6,691 nucleotides of DNA from Candidatus Bipolaricaulota bacterium (GTDB lineage: Bacteria > Bipolaricaulota > Bipolaricaulia > RBG-16-55-9), in NCBI GenBank assembly GCA_027021605.1, contig JALUUA010000272.1, positions 1 through 6,691 of the forward strand. The letters run 5' to 3'. Both the position numbers and the translations under genes were made by a program. The notes under the pieces are model-generated. The model was not told the DNA's origin. It did not search any database and was given only the letters and a program-made list of their open reading frames with translations. Positions 1 through 5,705 of the stretch are shown here, one piece after another (position 1 is the first letter of the stretch; each line of letters opens with the position of its first letter).

Positions 1-10
1 ATACGGGGCC

Positions 11-34
11 GGGATAGCCTCGAAGGGCGATCCC
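11..34 (-). terminator. Hairpin directly after the panD stop codon
   Basis: On the minus strand GGGAT (34-30) pairs with ATCCC (15-11), and GCC (28-26) pairs with GGC (19-17). One mismatch separates the two helices, and the loop contains UUCG. The hairpin starts immediately after the panD stop codon. No T-run follows before the window edge. It could therefore be a weak or factor-assisted terminator, or a 3'-end stabiliser, rather than a classic intrinsic terminator. The call rests only on the inverted repeat and its position. Confidence 0.4.
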
Positions 35-412
35 TTAGGCGACGAAGCGGGGTTCCGGCCTGCGGGCTTGGACGCGGTTTTGCTCGTCGACGTAGACGAT
101 GCGGGGGCTGTAATTGGGAAGCTCGTGCTCCTCGAGCTGGGCGTAGGTGAGGAGGATGACGGGGTCGCCGACCTCGCCCCAGCGGGCCGCCGCCCCGTTT
201 AAGACCACCTCGCCCGAGCCGCGGCGACCCGGGATCACGTAGGTCTCCAGCCGCGCGCCGTTGTTGACGTTGACCACTTGGATCTTCTCGTAGGGGACGA
301 TCCCGGCGGCGTCCATGAGCTCGGGGTCGAGGGTGAGGCTCCCCTCGTAGTTCACGTCCTTGCCCGTGATCCGGGCCCGGTGGACCTTGGACTTGAGCAC
401 CTCGACGCGCAT
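35..412 (-). CDS. panD: Aspartate 1-decarboxylase proenzyme
   Basis: Makes beta-alanine from L-aspartate in the cytoplasm, for pantothenate and hence coenzyme A synthesis. The 125-residue length is normal for the family. The self-cleavage site is visible as Y22-E23-G24-S25. Cleavage before Ser25 converts that serine to the catalytic pyruvoyl group and gives a small beta and a larger alpha chain. Other family residues are present: Lys9, His11, Tyr22, Arg54 and Tyr58, plus the conserved NVNNGARLETY (48-58) and LNGAAARW (71-78) segments. The ATG at 412 is preceded by GAGGGGA (421-427) at 8 nt spacing, and the N-terminus MRVEVLKSKVHRARITG is canonical. The gene lies 90 bp after permease 2 on the same strand but has its own promoter-like sequence (463-491). 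No panB or panC is in view, so its place beside a nucleoside-type importer is probably incidental. Identification is very secure. Confidence 0.97.
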   Translation of the reverse strand: MRVEVLKSKVHRARITGKDVNYEGSLTLDPELMDAAGIVPYEKIQVVNVNNGARLETYVIPGRRGSGEVVLNGAAARWGEVGDPVILLTYAQLEEHELPNYSPRIVYVDEQNRVQARRPEPRFVA

Positions 413-462
413 TCGGCTTCTCCCCTCGGGTCTAGTGGGTGGGTTTCGTCTGTGCCGCCAGA

Positions 463-491
463 ATGATACGGAACGGCGTTCGAGGGGACAA
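463..491 (-). promoter_or_regulatory. Probable promoter of panD
   Basis: On the minus strand TTGTCC (491-486) is followed after exactly 17 bp by TATCAT (468-463), which matches TATAAT at five of six positions. Transcription would start near 456, giving a leader of about 44 nt that contains the panD ribosome-binding site. The -35 region starts 12 bp past the permease 2 stop codon, so panD can be expressed apart from the transporter operon. The spacer holds a small imperfect palindrome (471-481, GAAC-GGC-GTTC) that could be an operator, but nothing supports a specific regulator. Confidence 0.55.
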
Positions 492-502
492 GCGGCGCTC
501 CC

Positions 503-1414
503 CTACTCCCGGCGGTAGGGCTGCGCGATGGCTTGGGGGAAGCGGGCCCGCCCGATCGCCCCCGCCACGACGATAAGGGTAGCCAAATACGGGATCATGC
601 GCACAAACTGGTAGGGGATCTGTCCCTCCTCCCCGGCCCCGCCCGCCGAGGCCAGCTGAATGGCCAAAGCGTCGAAGTACCCGAAGAGAAAACCCCCAAA
701 GAGTGCCAGCAGCGGGTTGAGCTTGCTGAAGACCACCGCCGCCAGGGCGATAAATCCCCGCCCCGCGGGGAGGGTGTTCAGAATGGTGTGGGTCCAGTCC
801 AGGCTTAAGGCGGCCCCTCCCAGGCCGGCCAGCGCGGCCCCGTACAACACGGCCAGGAGGCGCACCCGCTCGACGGGCACGCCCACCACGTCCGCGGCCT
901 CGGGGTTCTCCCCCACGGCCTTCACCCGCAGCCCGAAGGCCGTCTTGTGGAGGAGCCACCACGTGAAGGGGGCCGCGAGCACCGTCACGATCACCAAGGG
1001 GCTTACGCTCCCCCACGGGACGGGGATCCCCGGGACCCACAGGGCGTTGGGCACCTGGAAGCTCCTGCTGCCCCACAGCACCACGGCCCCGAAGCCCACC
1101 AGCCCCAACCCCAGGAGGTTGATCCCGACGCCGCTGATGATCTGATCGCCCTTGAGGTAGATGCTGAGGAGGGCGTGGAGCAGGCCGACCCCCAGTCCCG
1201 CCAACACGCCCGCGACCAGACCGGCCCAGGGGCTTCCGAAGGCGTCCGCCCCCACCACAGCGAAGAAGGCCGAGATCACGAGAATCCCCTCGAGGCCGAT
1301 GTTGACCACCCCGGCCCGCTCCGCGAAGACCTCCCCAATGGCCGCCAGGGCGATGGGGACCATCACCCGCAGCGCCACCGGCAGCACGGTCACCAGCAGA
1401 ATGGCGAAGTCCAT
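503..1414 (-). CDS. BMP-type nucleoside ABC transporter, permease 2 (YufQ/NupQ/BmpC-like)
   Basis: Integral membrane half-channel of the importer, 303 residues, with about eight to nine hydrophobic segments. The family hallmark for this smaller permease is visible at 27-43 (GEVFAERAGVVNIGLEG). A cytoplasmic coupling loop, the EAA-like contact for the ATPase, is at about 159-181 (AFGLRVKAVGENPEAADVVGV, shown here only by its ends and the central GENPEAA). GRGFIALAAVVFSKLNP (218-234) is also typical. The ATG at 1414 is the first possible start in frame, because the frame reaches a TAA inside the upstream hexamer array with no other start codon. No ordinary Shine-Dalgarno sequence at good spacing is seen. 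The purine-rich hexamers (GGAAAC, GGAAGC) and a GGAG touching the ATG stand in its place. Last gene of the four-gene operon, 70 bp after permease 1. The substrate is probably nucleosides by family, but this is not shown by the sequence. Confidence 0.9.
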   Translation of the reverse strand: MDFAILLVTVLPVALRVMVPIALAAIGEVFAERAGVVNIGLEGILVISAFFAVVGADAFGSPWAGLVAGVLAGLGVGLLHALLSIYLKGDQIISGVGINLLGLGLVGFGAVVLWGSRSFQVPNALWVPGIPVPWGSVSPLVIVTVLAAPFTWWLLHKTAFGLRVKAVGENPEAADVVGVPVERVRLLAVLYGAALAGLGGAALSLDWTHTILNTLPAGRGFIALAAVVFSKLNPLLALFGGFLFGYFDALAIQLASAGGAGEEGQIPYQFVRMIPYLATLIVVAGAIGRARFPQAIAQPYRRE

Positions 1415-1472
1415 CTCCGCTTCCGTTTCCGTTTGCGTTTCCGTTTGCGGTTACGTTCCCGTTTCCGTTTCC
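1415..1472 (-). repeat. Nine degenerate GGAAAC-type hexamers between the two permease genes
   Basis: Read on the minus strand from 1472 to 1419, nine hexamers follow in strict register. They are GGAAAC twice, then GGGAAC, GTAACC, GCAAAC, GGAAAC, GCAAAC, GGAAAC and GGAAGC, and a final GGAG (1418-1415) abuts the permease 2 ATG. The array fills almost the whole 70-bp gap between the two permease genes, so it forms the translation-initiation region of permease 2. In the permease 2 frame it reads mostly as alternating Glu/Gln and Thr codons, interrupted by a stop. The register and copy number are directly visible. Any function is unknown. Confidence 0.85.
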
Positions 1473-1484
1473 GCTAGAGCACAT

Positions 1485-2612
1485 CTACGCTTGGCGCCGC
1501 TCCCGCTCCCGCTCCCCGCCCTCTCCCCCTTCGGTCCCTTCGGTCCCGGTGCCGGCGGGTCCGGCTGCGGCCGGGGTTCGGGCGCGGCGGGGGCGCAGCC
1601 GGGCGATCCGCCACATCTCGGGGGCGGCGATCGCCAGGATGATGACCCCCTGGACGATCTGGATCATGTCGAAGGGCACCCCGGCCCGATAGCCCATCAT
1701 CGTCCTCCCCGCCGCCAGGGCCCCGAAGAAGACGGCGCTCAGCAGGATCCCGAGGGGGTGATTCCGCCCCACGAGCGCCACGGCGATCCCGTCAAAGCCC
1801 AGCGTCCCCAGGTTCGAGAGGTCGTTCGTGATCGCGAAGGGGAGCCGGCCCAGGACCTCCACGGCCCCCGCTCCCCCGGCGGCCAGGCCCCCCAACAGGA
1901 AGGCCCACACCAGGCTGCGGTTGGGGCGGACGCCCCCGTAGCGGGCCGCCTCGGGGTTGAGACCGGCGGCTCGGAGCTCGTACCCCGCCACGTGGTGCCA
2001 GAGCGCCCAGTAGACGAGCCCCGCAAGCAGGACGCTCAAAAGCAGCGCGTAGCTCAGGTCGCTCCCCGCCATGATCAGGGGGAAGCGGGCCGTCGGGTCC
2101 ACCTGGAGGGAGCGGCGCCCCTGGCTCAGGTAGGCGATCACCACGTAGCCGGTAAACCAGTAGGCAATCCAGTTGAGCATGATCGTGCTGATCACCTCGT
2201 GGACGCCGCGGGTCAGCTTCAGAAAGGCCGCCGGGAGGCTCCAGAGGGCCCCGGCGAGCATCGCCCCCAGCACGGTCACGGGCAGGTGAAGCCCCGGCGG
2301 CAGGTCGAGCAGCCCCCCGATCAGGACGGCCACCAGCGCCCCCAGGATCATCTGGCCCTGGGCCCCGATGTTGAAGAGCCCCGCCCGCACGCCGACGGCG
2401 AAGGTGAGCCCCGTAAGAATCAGGGGCGTCGCCCGGCTCAGGGTGTTGGCGATCCCGAAGCGATCGCCGAGCGCCCCCTGGAAGAGCGCTTGGTACGCCT
2501 TCCACGGGTCGTAGCCCCACAGCGCCATGAGGACGGCCCCCAGGGCCAGGCCCAACAGGAGCGCGACGCCCACTTCTAAGAGCACCCGCAGCCCTCCCAG
2601 CCGCGCGCTCAC
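1485..2612 (-). CDS. BMP-type nucleoside ABC transporter, permease 1 (YufP/NupP/BmpB-like)
   Basis: The larger membrane subunit of the importer, 375 residues from the GTG at 2612. A longer in-frame reading reaches an ATG at 3386 but would overlap most of the ATPase gene with Arg/Gly/Pro-rich nonsense. The GTG overlaps the ATPase stop as GTGA and has GGAGG (2624-2620) 7 nt upstream, so it is preferred. A hydrophobic segment lies at 10-32, and further ones follow to about 335. Family hallmarks are FNIGAQGQM (80-88), KLTRGVHEVISTIMLN (132-147) and the coupling loop with AAGLNPEAARYGG (215-227). Permease 1 presumably pairs with permease 2 as a heterodimeric channel. The last 35 or so residues are an odd low-complexity Pro/Gly/Thr/Glu tail ending in an Arg-Glu repeat. 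That tail is encoded by repeats resembling the intergenic hexamers and probably lies in the cytoplasm after the last membrane segment. Confidence 0.9.
   Translation of the reverse strand: MSARLGGLRVLLEVGVALLLGLALGAVLMALWGYDPWKAYQALFQGALGDRFGIANTLSRATPLILTGLTFAVGVRAGLFNIGAQGQMILGALVAVLIGGLLDLPPGLHLPVTVLGAMLAGALWSLPAAFLKLTRGVHEVISTIMLNWIAYWFTGYVVIAYLSQGRRSLQVDPTARFPLIMAGSDLSYALLLSVLLAGLVYWALWHHVAGYELRAAGLNPEAARYGGVRPNRSLVWAFLLGGLAAGGAGAVEVLGRLPFAITNDLSNLGTLGFDGIAVALVGRNHPLGILLSAVFFGALAAGRTMMGYRAGVPFDMIQIVQGVIILAIAAPEMWRIARLRPRRARTPAAAGPAGTGTEGTEGGEGGERERERRQA
1499..1548 (-). repeat. Repeats encoding the C-terminal tail of permease 1
   Basis: On the plus strand GCTCCC occurs three times in tandem at 1499-1516. 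A nearly duplicated nine-base unit (TCGGTCCCT then TCGGTCCCG) lies at 1531-1548. On the coding strand the first block reads as repeated GAG-CGG (Glu-Arg) and the second as Gly-Thr-Glu. The hexamer GGGAGC differs by one base from the GGGAAC unit found at the other junctions of this operon, so the same kind of array seems to reach into the coding end of this gene. Confidence 0.7.
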
Positions 2613-2626
2613 GGCGATCCCTCCCC
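2609..2626 (-). promoter_or_regulatory. GTGA stop/start overlap with ribosome-binding site for permease 1
   Basis: The ATPase gene ends with TGA (2611-2609) and permease 1 starts with GTG (2612-2610), so the two share GTGA. A strong GGGGAGGG (2626-2619) inside the end of the ATPase gene serves the GTG. This arrangement couples translation of the two subunits and decides the start of permease 1. Confidence 0.85.
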
Positions 2627-4183
2627 GGACCCCCGGGCTCGGGCCCGAGCCCGGAGGGCCTCCTCCAGGGGCAGGCCGCCCATGAGCAGCCCGACGGTCT
2701 CGCGGTCCAGCGCGTCGGCGGGGGCGATGCCCGTAAAGCGCCCTTCGTACATCACCCCGATGCGATCCGCCAGCTGGAAGACCTCGTCGAGGTCCGCGGA
2801 GACGAGCAGCACCGCGACGTCCTCGTCGCGCAGCCGGGCGAGCAGGTCCCGGATGTACTGGGTGGCCGCCACGTCCAGCCCCCGGGTGGGGTGGGCCGCG
2901 ATCACCAAGCGGGGCGATTTGCTCAGCTCCCGCCCCACCACGAGCTTCTGTTGGTTCCCCCCGCTCAGGGCCGCGGCCGGGGCGCGGACGCCGGGGGCTT
3001 GGATCGAGAACGCCTCGATGAGCGTCCGGGCGTGTCCGTAGATCCTCCGCCAGCGGAGCCGCCCCAGCGCCCCCCGAAAGCGGGGGAAGCGCTGCAGGCC
3101 CAAGACGCTGTTTTCGGCCACCGTAAAGGGCAGGATCAAGCCCATCTTCCGCCGGTCCTCGGGGATGTGCGCCACCCCCAGGGCCCCGATCTCCCCCGGC
3201 AGCAGGCCCTTGAGGCTCCTCCCGAGCACCTGGACGTCTCCTTGGAAGGGCCGCAGGCCGGTCAGCGCCTGGACGAGCTCCGTCTGGCCGTTCCCCTGCA
3301 CGCCCGCCACCGCGAAGACCTCCCCCGCGCGCACCTCGAACGAGAGCCCGTCCACGGCCCGCAGCCCCGACTCGCCCCGCACGCAAAGGTCGCGGACGGT
3401 GAGCACCGGCTCCCCCGGCTCCGTTGCCTTCCTGGGACGGCGGGCCTCGGAGACGACCTCCCGGCCCACCATGAGCGTCGAGAGCTTTTCGGGGGTCGCC
3501 TCCCGGGTCTCGAGCGAGGCGACCACGCGGCCGCCGCGCAGCACGGTGATGCGGTCCGTGATCTCCATCACTTCCTTGAGCTTGTGGGTGATGAAGATCA
3601 CCGTCCGGCCCTGGGCCTTCAAGCCCCTGAGGGTCTCGAAGAGCTCCTCCGCCTCCTGGGGGGTGAGCACGGCGGTGGGCTCATCCAGGATGAGCAGCTC
3701 CACATCGCGGTAGAGCATCTTTAGGATCTCGACGCGCTGCTGGACGCCCACGGGCAGGGTCTCGACGGGCACGTCGAGGGGGGCCCGCAGCCCCGACTCG
3801 TCCATGATCCGCTCCAGCCGGCCCCGGACCGTGGAGGCGCGCAGCGGACCGAGCGCCCCGCCCCCCTCGGCCCCCAGGGCGATGTTCTCCAGCCCCGTAA
3901 ACGGCCCCACTAGGGCGAAGTGCTGGTGGACCATCCCGATCCCCCGGCGCAGGGCCTCGCGCGGGGAGCGGAACCGCACCGGCTCCCCCCGCCAACGGAT
4001 CTCCCCCGAGGTGGGGGGGAGCAGCCCGGAGAGGATCTTGGTGAGCGTCGTCTTCCCCGCGCCGTTCTCCCCCAGGAGCCCGTGGACCTCCCCGGGGTGC
4101 ACCCGGAGGGAGACGTCCCGGAGGGCCACGGTGCCGTCGGGGTAGACCTTGGTGAGCCCGCGCGTCTCGATAAGCGGCTTCAT
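2609..4183 (-). CDS. BMP-type nucleoside ABC transporter, double-domain ATPase (YufO/NupO-like)
   Basis: Cytoplasmic ATPase of 524 residues with two fused nucleotide-binding domains, as in sugar (RbsA) and BMP-family importers. Domain 1 has Walker A GENGAGKTT (38-46), Q-loop Gln87, the signature-like LPVGVQQR (143-150), Walker B LLILDEP (163-169) with catalytic Glu168, and switch His200. Domain 2 has a degenerate Walker A GVQGNGQT (294-301, Gln300 where lysine is normal), PEDRR (341-345), a full signature LSGGNQQ (406-412) and Walker B ending AAHP (429-432), so its catalytic Glu is missing. Such asymmetry is normal in this family. The one competent ATP site is expected between domain 1 Walker A and the domain 2 signature. 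The ATG at 4183 has AAAAGGA (4198-4192) 8 nt upstream. The gene follows the binding-protein gene after a 192-bp gap with a hairpin and overlaps permease 1. The C-terminus is Arg/Ala-rich. Confidence 0.95.
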   Translation of the reverse strand: MKPLIETRGLTKVYPDGTVALRDVSLRVHPGEVHGLLGENGAGKTTLTKILSGLLPPTSGEIRWRGEPVRFRSPREALRRGIGMVHQHFALVGPFTGLENIALGAEGGGALGPLRASTVRGRLERIMDESGLRAPLDVPVETLPVGVQQRVEILKMLYRDVELLILDEPTAVLTPQEAEELFETLRGLKAQGRTVIFITHKLKEVMEITDRITVLRGGRVVASLETREATPEKLSTLMVGREVVSEARRPRKATEPGEPVLTVRDLCVRGESGLRAVDGLSFEVRAGEVFAVAGVQGNGQTELVQALTGLRPFQGDVQVLGRSLKGLLPGEIGALGVAHIPEDRRKMGLILPFTVAENSVLGLQRFPRFRGALGRLRWRRIYGHARTLIEAFSIQAPGVRAPAAALSGGNQQKLVVGRELSKSPRLVIAAHPTRGLDVAATQYIRDLLARLRDEDVAVLLVSADLDEVFQLADRIGVMYEGRFTGIAPADALDRETVGLLMGGLPLEEALRARARARGSGEGSP

Positions 4184-4256
4184 CCCCGTATTCCTTTTGA
4201 TAAACGGGCGATCCGTCCGTCCGCCTCGAGCCCGGAGAGGGGGAGGAGAAAGGGAC

Positions 4257-4291
4257 GGGGGCCGGTCCCCTCCCGTCCGAGACCGGCCCCC
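4257..4291 (-). terminator. Perfect 11-bp stem-loop between the binding-protein and ATPase genes
   Basis: GGGGGCCGGTC (4257-4267) and GACCGGCCCCC (4281-4291) are perfect inverted copies around a 13-nt loop. The structure lies in the 192-bp gap within the operon, about 85 nt past the binding-protein stop codon. The downstream minus-strand sequence is pyrimidine-rich (GTCCCTTTCTCC) but not a U-tract. A leaky attenuator or a block to 3'-exonuclease that protects the binding-protein transcript would fit, since binding proteins are usually needed in excess over membrane subunits. The repeat is seen. Its role is inference. Confidence 0.6.
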
Positions 4292-4303
4292 CGATTCCCC
4301 ATG

Positions 4304-4317
4304 TCGGTTCCCACCGA
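4304..4317 (-). other. Small GNRA-type tetraloop hairpin in the same gap
   Basis: On the minus strand TCGGT (4317-4313) pairs with ACCGA (4308-4304) around the loop GGGA, which fits the stable GNRA tetraloop pattern. It lies between the hexamer array and the large stem-loop, on the 3' side of the binding-protein gene. It could add to protection of that transcript's end. A five-base stem can arise by chance in DNA of this composition, so confidence is low. Confidence 0.35.
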
Positions 4318-4339
4318 GGTCGCGAATTTGCCTTTTGGC

Positions 4340-4368
4340 GTTTCGTTCCCGTTCCCGTTCCCGTTTCG
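4340..4368 (-). repeat. Hexamer array (GGGAAC) after the binding-protein gene
   Basis: On the plus strand GTTCCC occurs three times in perfect tandem (4345-4362). A GTTTC precedes it (4340-4344) and a GTTTCG follows it (4363-4368). On the operon's sense strand these are GGGAAC units flanked by GAAAC variants. The array begins 7 bp past the binding-protein stop codon. The unit is the same family as the array before permease 2. Confidence 0.8.
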
Positions 4369-4375
4369 GTCGGGG

Positions 4376-5563
4376 TTACGGGTACCGCTCCCGAACCTCG
4401 GCGATCTGCTCCGGCGTGTCGGCCTCGGGCAGGGTGATCTCCCCGGCCTTGAGCGCGGACTGGAACTCGTCGAGCGCCACCCACACGTACGCGGGCACGG
4501 AGATGCGGGCCTGGATCACCTTGTGGAGGACCTCTGCGGGCGTGCCGTCGAGGGGGTAGCCCGCTTGGACCGCCAAGTCGATGAACGTCTTGACGTCTTG
4601 GACGGTGCTGAAGCCGGTGCCCTCCTCCTTGAGGCCGAGGAGGATGTCCCCGCCGAACTCCCCGGAGAGGGCCCGGCGGACGGCCTCGAACGCGCCGACG
4701 TCGACCCGCTTGCGGCCCGAGGCGAGGATGAAGCCCGGCTTGACGTACTCCTGCGCGGCGTCGGCGCCGTAGGCGAAGGGCGGGCCGATCTCGCGGCCCT
4801 CGGCGCGCGCCGCCTCCTCCACGGCGTCGAACATGCCGAGGTGGGTGCCGCCCGCGATCCCCAGGAGGTTGCGGGCCCCCTCGCGGATGAGCGCCTCGGC
4901 CGTGGTCTTGCCCAGCGCCGGGTCGTCGAAGCGGCCCGTGTAGGGCACCCGCACCTCAATCGACGCCCCCTCGCCCACGTGGCGGTTGTACCAGTCGACG
5001 GCCCAGTGGGCCCCGAAGCGGTAGCCCGCCTCGTAGCGCCACACGGGCGGGATCTCCGCGCCCGCTACCGCCCCGATGAGCGAATCCCCGTTCGCCAGCG
5101 CTACCAGCGCCGCCACCACCCCGACGGGCGCCCCCGCCTCCTGCTCGCGGAACAGCACCCCCAGCAGGTTGGGGAGATCAAAGGACGGCCCGTCGATGAA
5201 GGCAAACTTCTGGTCGGGGAACTGGCGCGCCGCCTCGGGGAGCGCGTCAAACAGCAGGAACCCCACCCCGATGATCACGAGACACTCCCCGGAGCGGGCG
5301 AACGTCTGCAGGTCCGGCAGGTACGAGGCCTCCCCCGCTGCGGTGGCCGTCCGCAGCTCCAGGCCGAACGCCTCCGAGGCCCGTTGCGCCCCCAAAAGGG
5401 CCATGTCGTTGAAGCTTAAGTCCCCCGGACCCGTCTGATCGAAGTAGAGGCAGATCGCCCCCTGCGCCTGGCCTACGGCCGTCTGCCCGGCATCGAGCCC
5501 CCAGACGCCGAGGAGCCCGGCCAGCGTCAACACTCCCAGAGTGAGAACTCGCCAACTGCGCAT
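4376..5563 (-). CDS. BMP-family (PnrA-like) substrate-binding protein of an ABC importer
   Basis: Captures the substrate, probably a purine or other nucleoside by family, outside the cytoplasmic membrane and delivers it to the permeases. The product is 395 residues from the ATG at 5563, chosen because GGAGGT (5579-5574) lies 10 nt upstream and because the next in-frame ATG (5608) falls inside the -10 box. Residues 1-35 form a Sec signal (Arg at 2 and 5, hydrophobic core about 6-23, possible cleavage after the AQ at 33-34). There is no lipobox cysteine, unlike many BMP proteins. Family segments are GDLSFND (47-53), FREQEAGAPVG (138-148), AGAEIPPVW (167-175) with YRFGA (181-185), YTGRFDDPALGKTTAEAL (208-225), IAGGTHLGMFDA (236-247) and SGRKRVDVGAFEAV (282-295). 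First gene of the operon behind a near-consensus promoter. The ligand could also be another compound, because specificity cannot be read from sequence alone. Confidence 0.92.
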   Translation of the reverse strand: MRSWRVLTLGVLTLAGLLGVWGLDAGQTAVGQAQGAICLYFDQTGPGDLSFNDMALLGAQRASEAFGLELRTATAAGEASYLPDLQTFARSGECLVIIGVGFLLFDALPEAARQFPDQKFAFIDGPSFDLPNLLGVLFREQEAGAPVGVVAALVALANGDSLIGAVAGAEIPPVWRYEAGYRFGAHWAVDWYNRHVGEGASIEVRVPYTGRFDDPALGKTTAEALIREGARNLLGIAGGTHLGMFDAVEEAARAEGREIGPPFAYGADAAQEYVKPGFILASGRKRVDVGAFEAVRRALSGEFGGDILLGLKEEGTGFSTVQDVKTFIDLAVQAGYPLDGTPAEVLHKVIQARISVPAYVWVALDEFQSALKAGEITLPEADTPEQIAEVRERYP

Positions 5564-5606
5564 AACCCTCTCGACCTCCGTTCGTTGCGGATTGGGTTTT
5601 CGCTGC

Positions 5607-5635
5607 ATTGTAGAGCCCTTGAGCGCGGGAGTCAA
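5607..5635 (-). promoter_or_regulatory. Main promoter of the importer operon
   Basis: On the minus strand TTGACT (5635-5630) is followed by a 17-bp spacer and TACAAT (5612-5607). Each box matches the sigma-70/sigma-A consensus at five of six positions. The expected transcription start is near 5600, which leaves a leader of about 37 nt containing the GGAGGT ribosome-binding site. That leader is too short for a purine riboswitch. The start predicted from this promoter excludes an upstream ATG at 5608 as the initiation codon. The promoter is divergent from the acetyltransferase promoter about 30 bp away. Confidence 0.75.
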
Positions 5636-5666
5636 ACCGGGCGGGCCGGGCGCGGCCGGGGCCGAC

Positions 5667-5696
5667 TTGTCCCCGCAAGCCCCCGCGCCGTACACT
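5667..5696 (+). promoter_or_regulatory. Probable promoter giving a leaderless acetyltransferase mRNA
   Basis: TTGTCC (5667-5672) and TACACT (5691-5696) are spaced by 18 bp. The ATG at 5706 begins only 9 bp after the -10 box, so transcription would start at or within a few bases of the start codon. There is no ribosome-binding site before the ATG (the sequence is GCCCCCGCG), which supports leaderless translation. The -35 region shares the nine bases CTTGTCCCC with the panD promoter and lies in an imperfect CTTG/CAAG inverted repeat. Confidence 0.5.
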
Positions 5697-5705
5697 GCCC
5701 CCGCG

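Noticed and set aside
483..502. Possible terminator after permease 2 (GGGGAGC...GCT..CCCC)
   Set aside because: The stem is interrupted by a three-base bulge, has only a three-base loop, overlaps the panD -35 box and lacks a T-run, so it is too weak to call.
1419..1472. CRISPR array
   Set aside because: The units are contiguous 6-mers without spacers, so this is simple-sequence DNA and not a CRISPR array.
432..1484. A 350-codon minus-strand frame starting right at the permease 1 stop (TAG then ATG), with an Asn-Gly repeat
   Set aside because: It is permease 2 read out of frame: Gly/Arg/Pro-rich and without membrane segments. The Asn-Gly stretch is the hexamer array translated in one frame. 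Re-initiation at this ATG is possible but unsupported.
1161..2579. A 472-codon open frame on the plus strand
   Set aside because: It is antisense to the two permeases, its composition is Pro/Arg/Gln/His/Gly-rich and without recognisable domains, and long antisense frames are common in DNA of this GC content.
2613..3386. N-terminal 258-residue extension of permease 1 up to the ATG at 3386
   Set aside because: It overlaps the ATPase in another frame with nonsense composition. The GTG at 2612 has a good ribosome-binding site and starts at the natural N-terminal membrane segment.
3920..5419. A 499-codon open frame on the plus strand
   Set aside because: It is antisense to the well-supported ATPase and binding-protein genes and has low-complexity composition and no motif.
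5638..5664. GGCCGGG-rich repeats between the divergent promoters
   Set aside because: Short, irregular and expected from the high GC content. No clear unit or symmetry tied to a known operator.
5564..5695. Earlier starts for the binding protein (ATG at 5608 or 5695)
   Set aside because: 5608 lies in the -10 box and 5695 is upstream of the promoter. Neither has a good ribosome-binding site, and both would place a non-hydrophobic stretch before the signal peptide.
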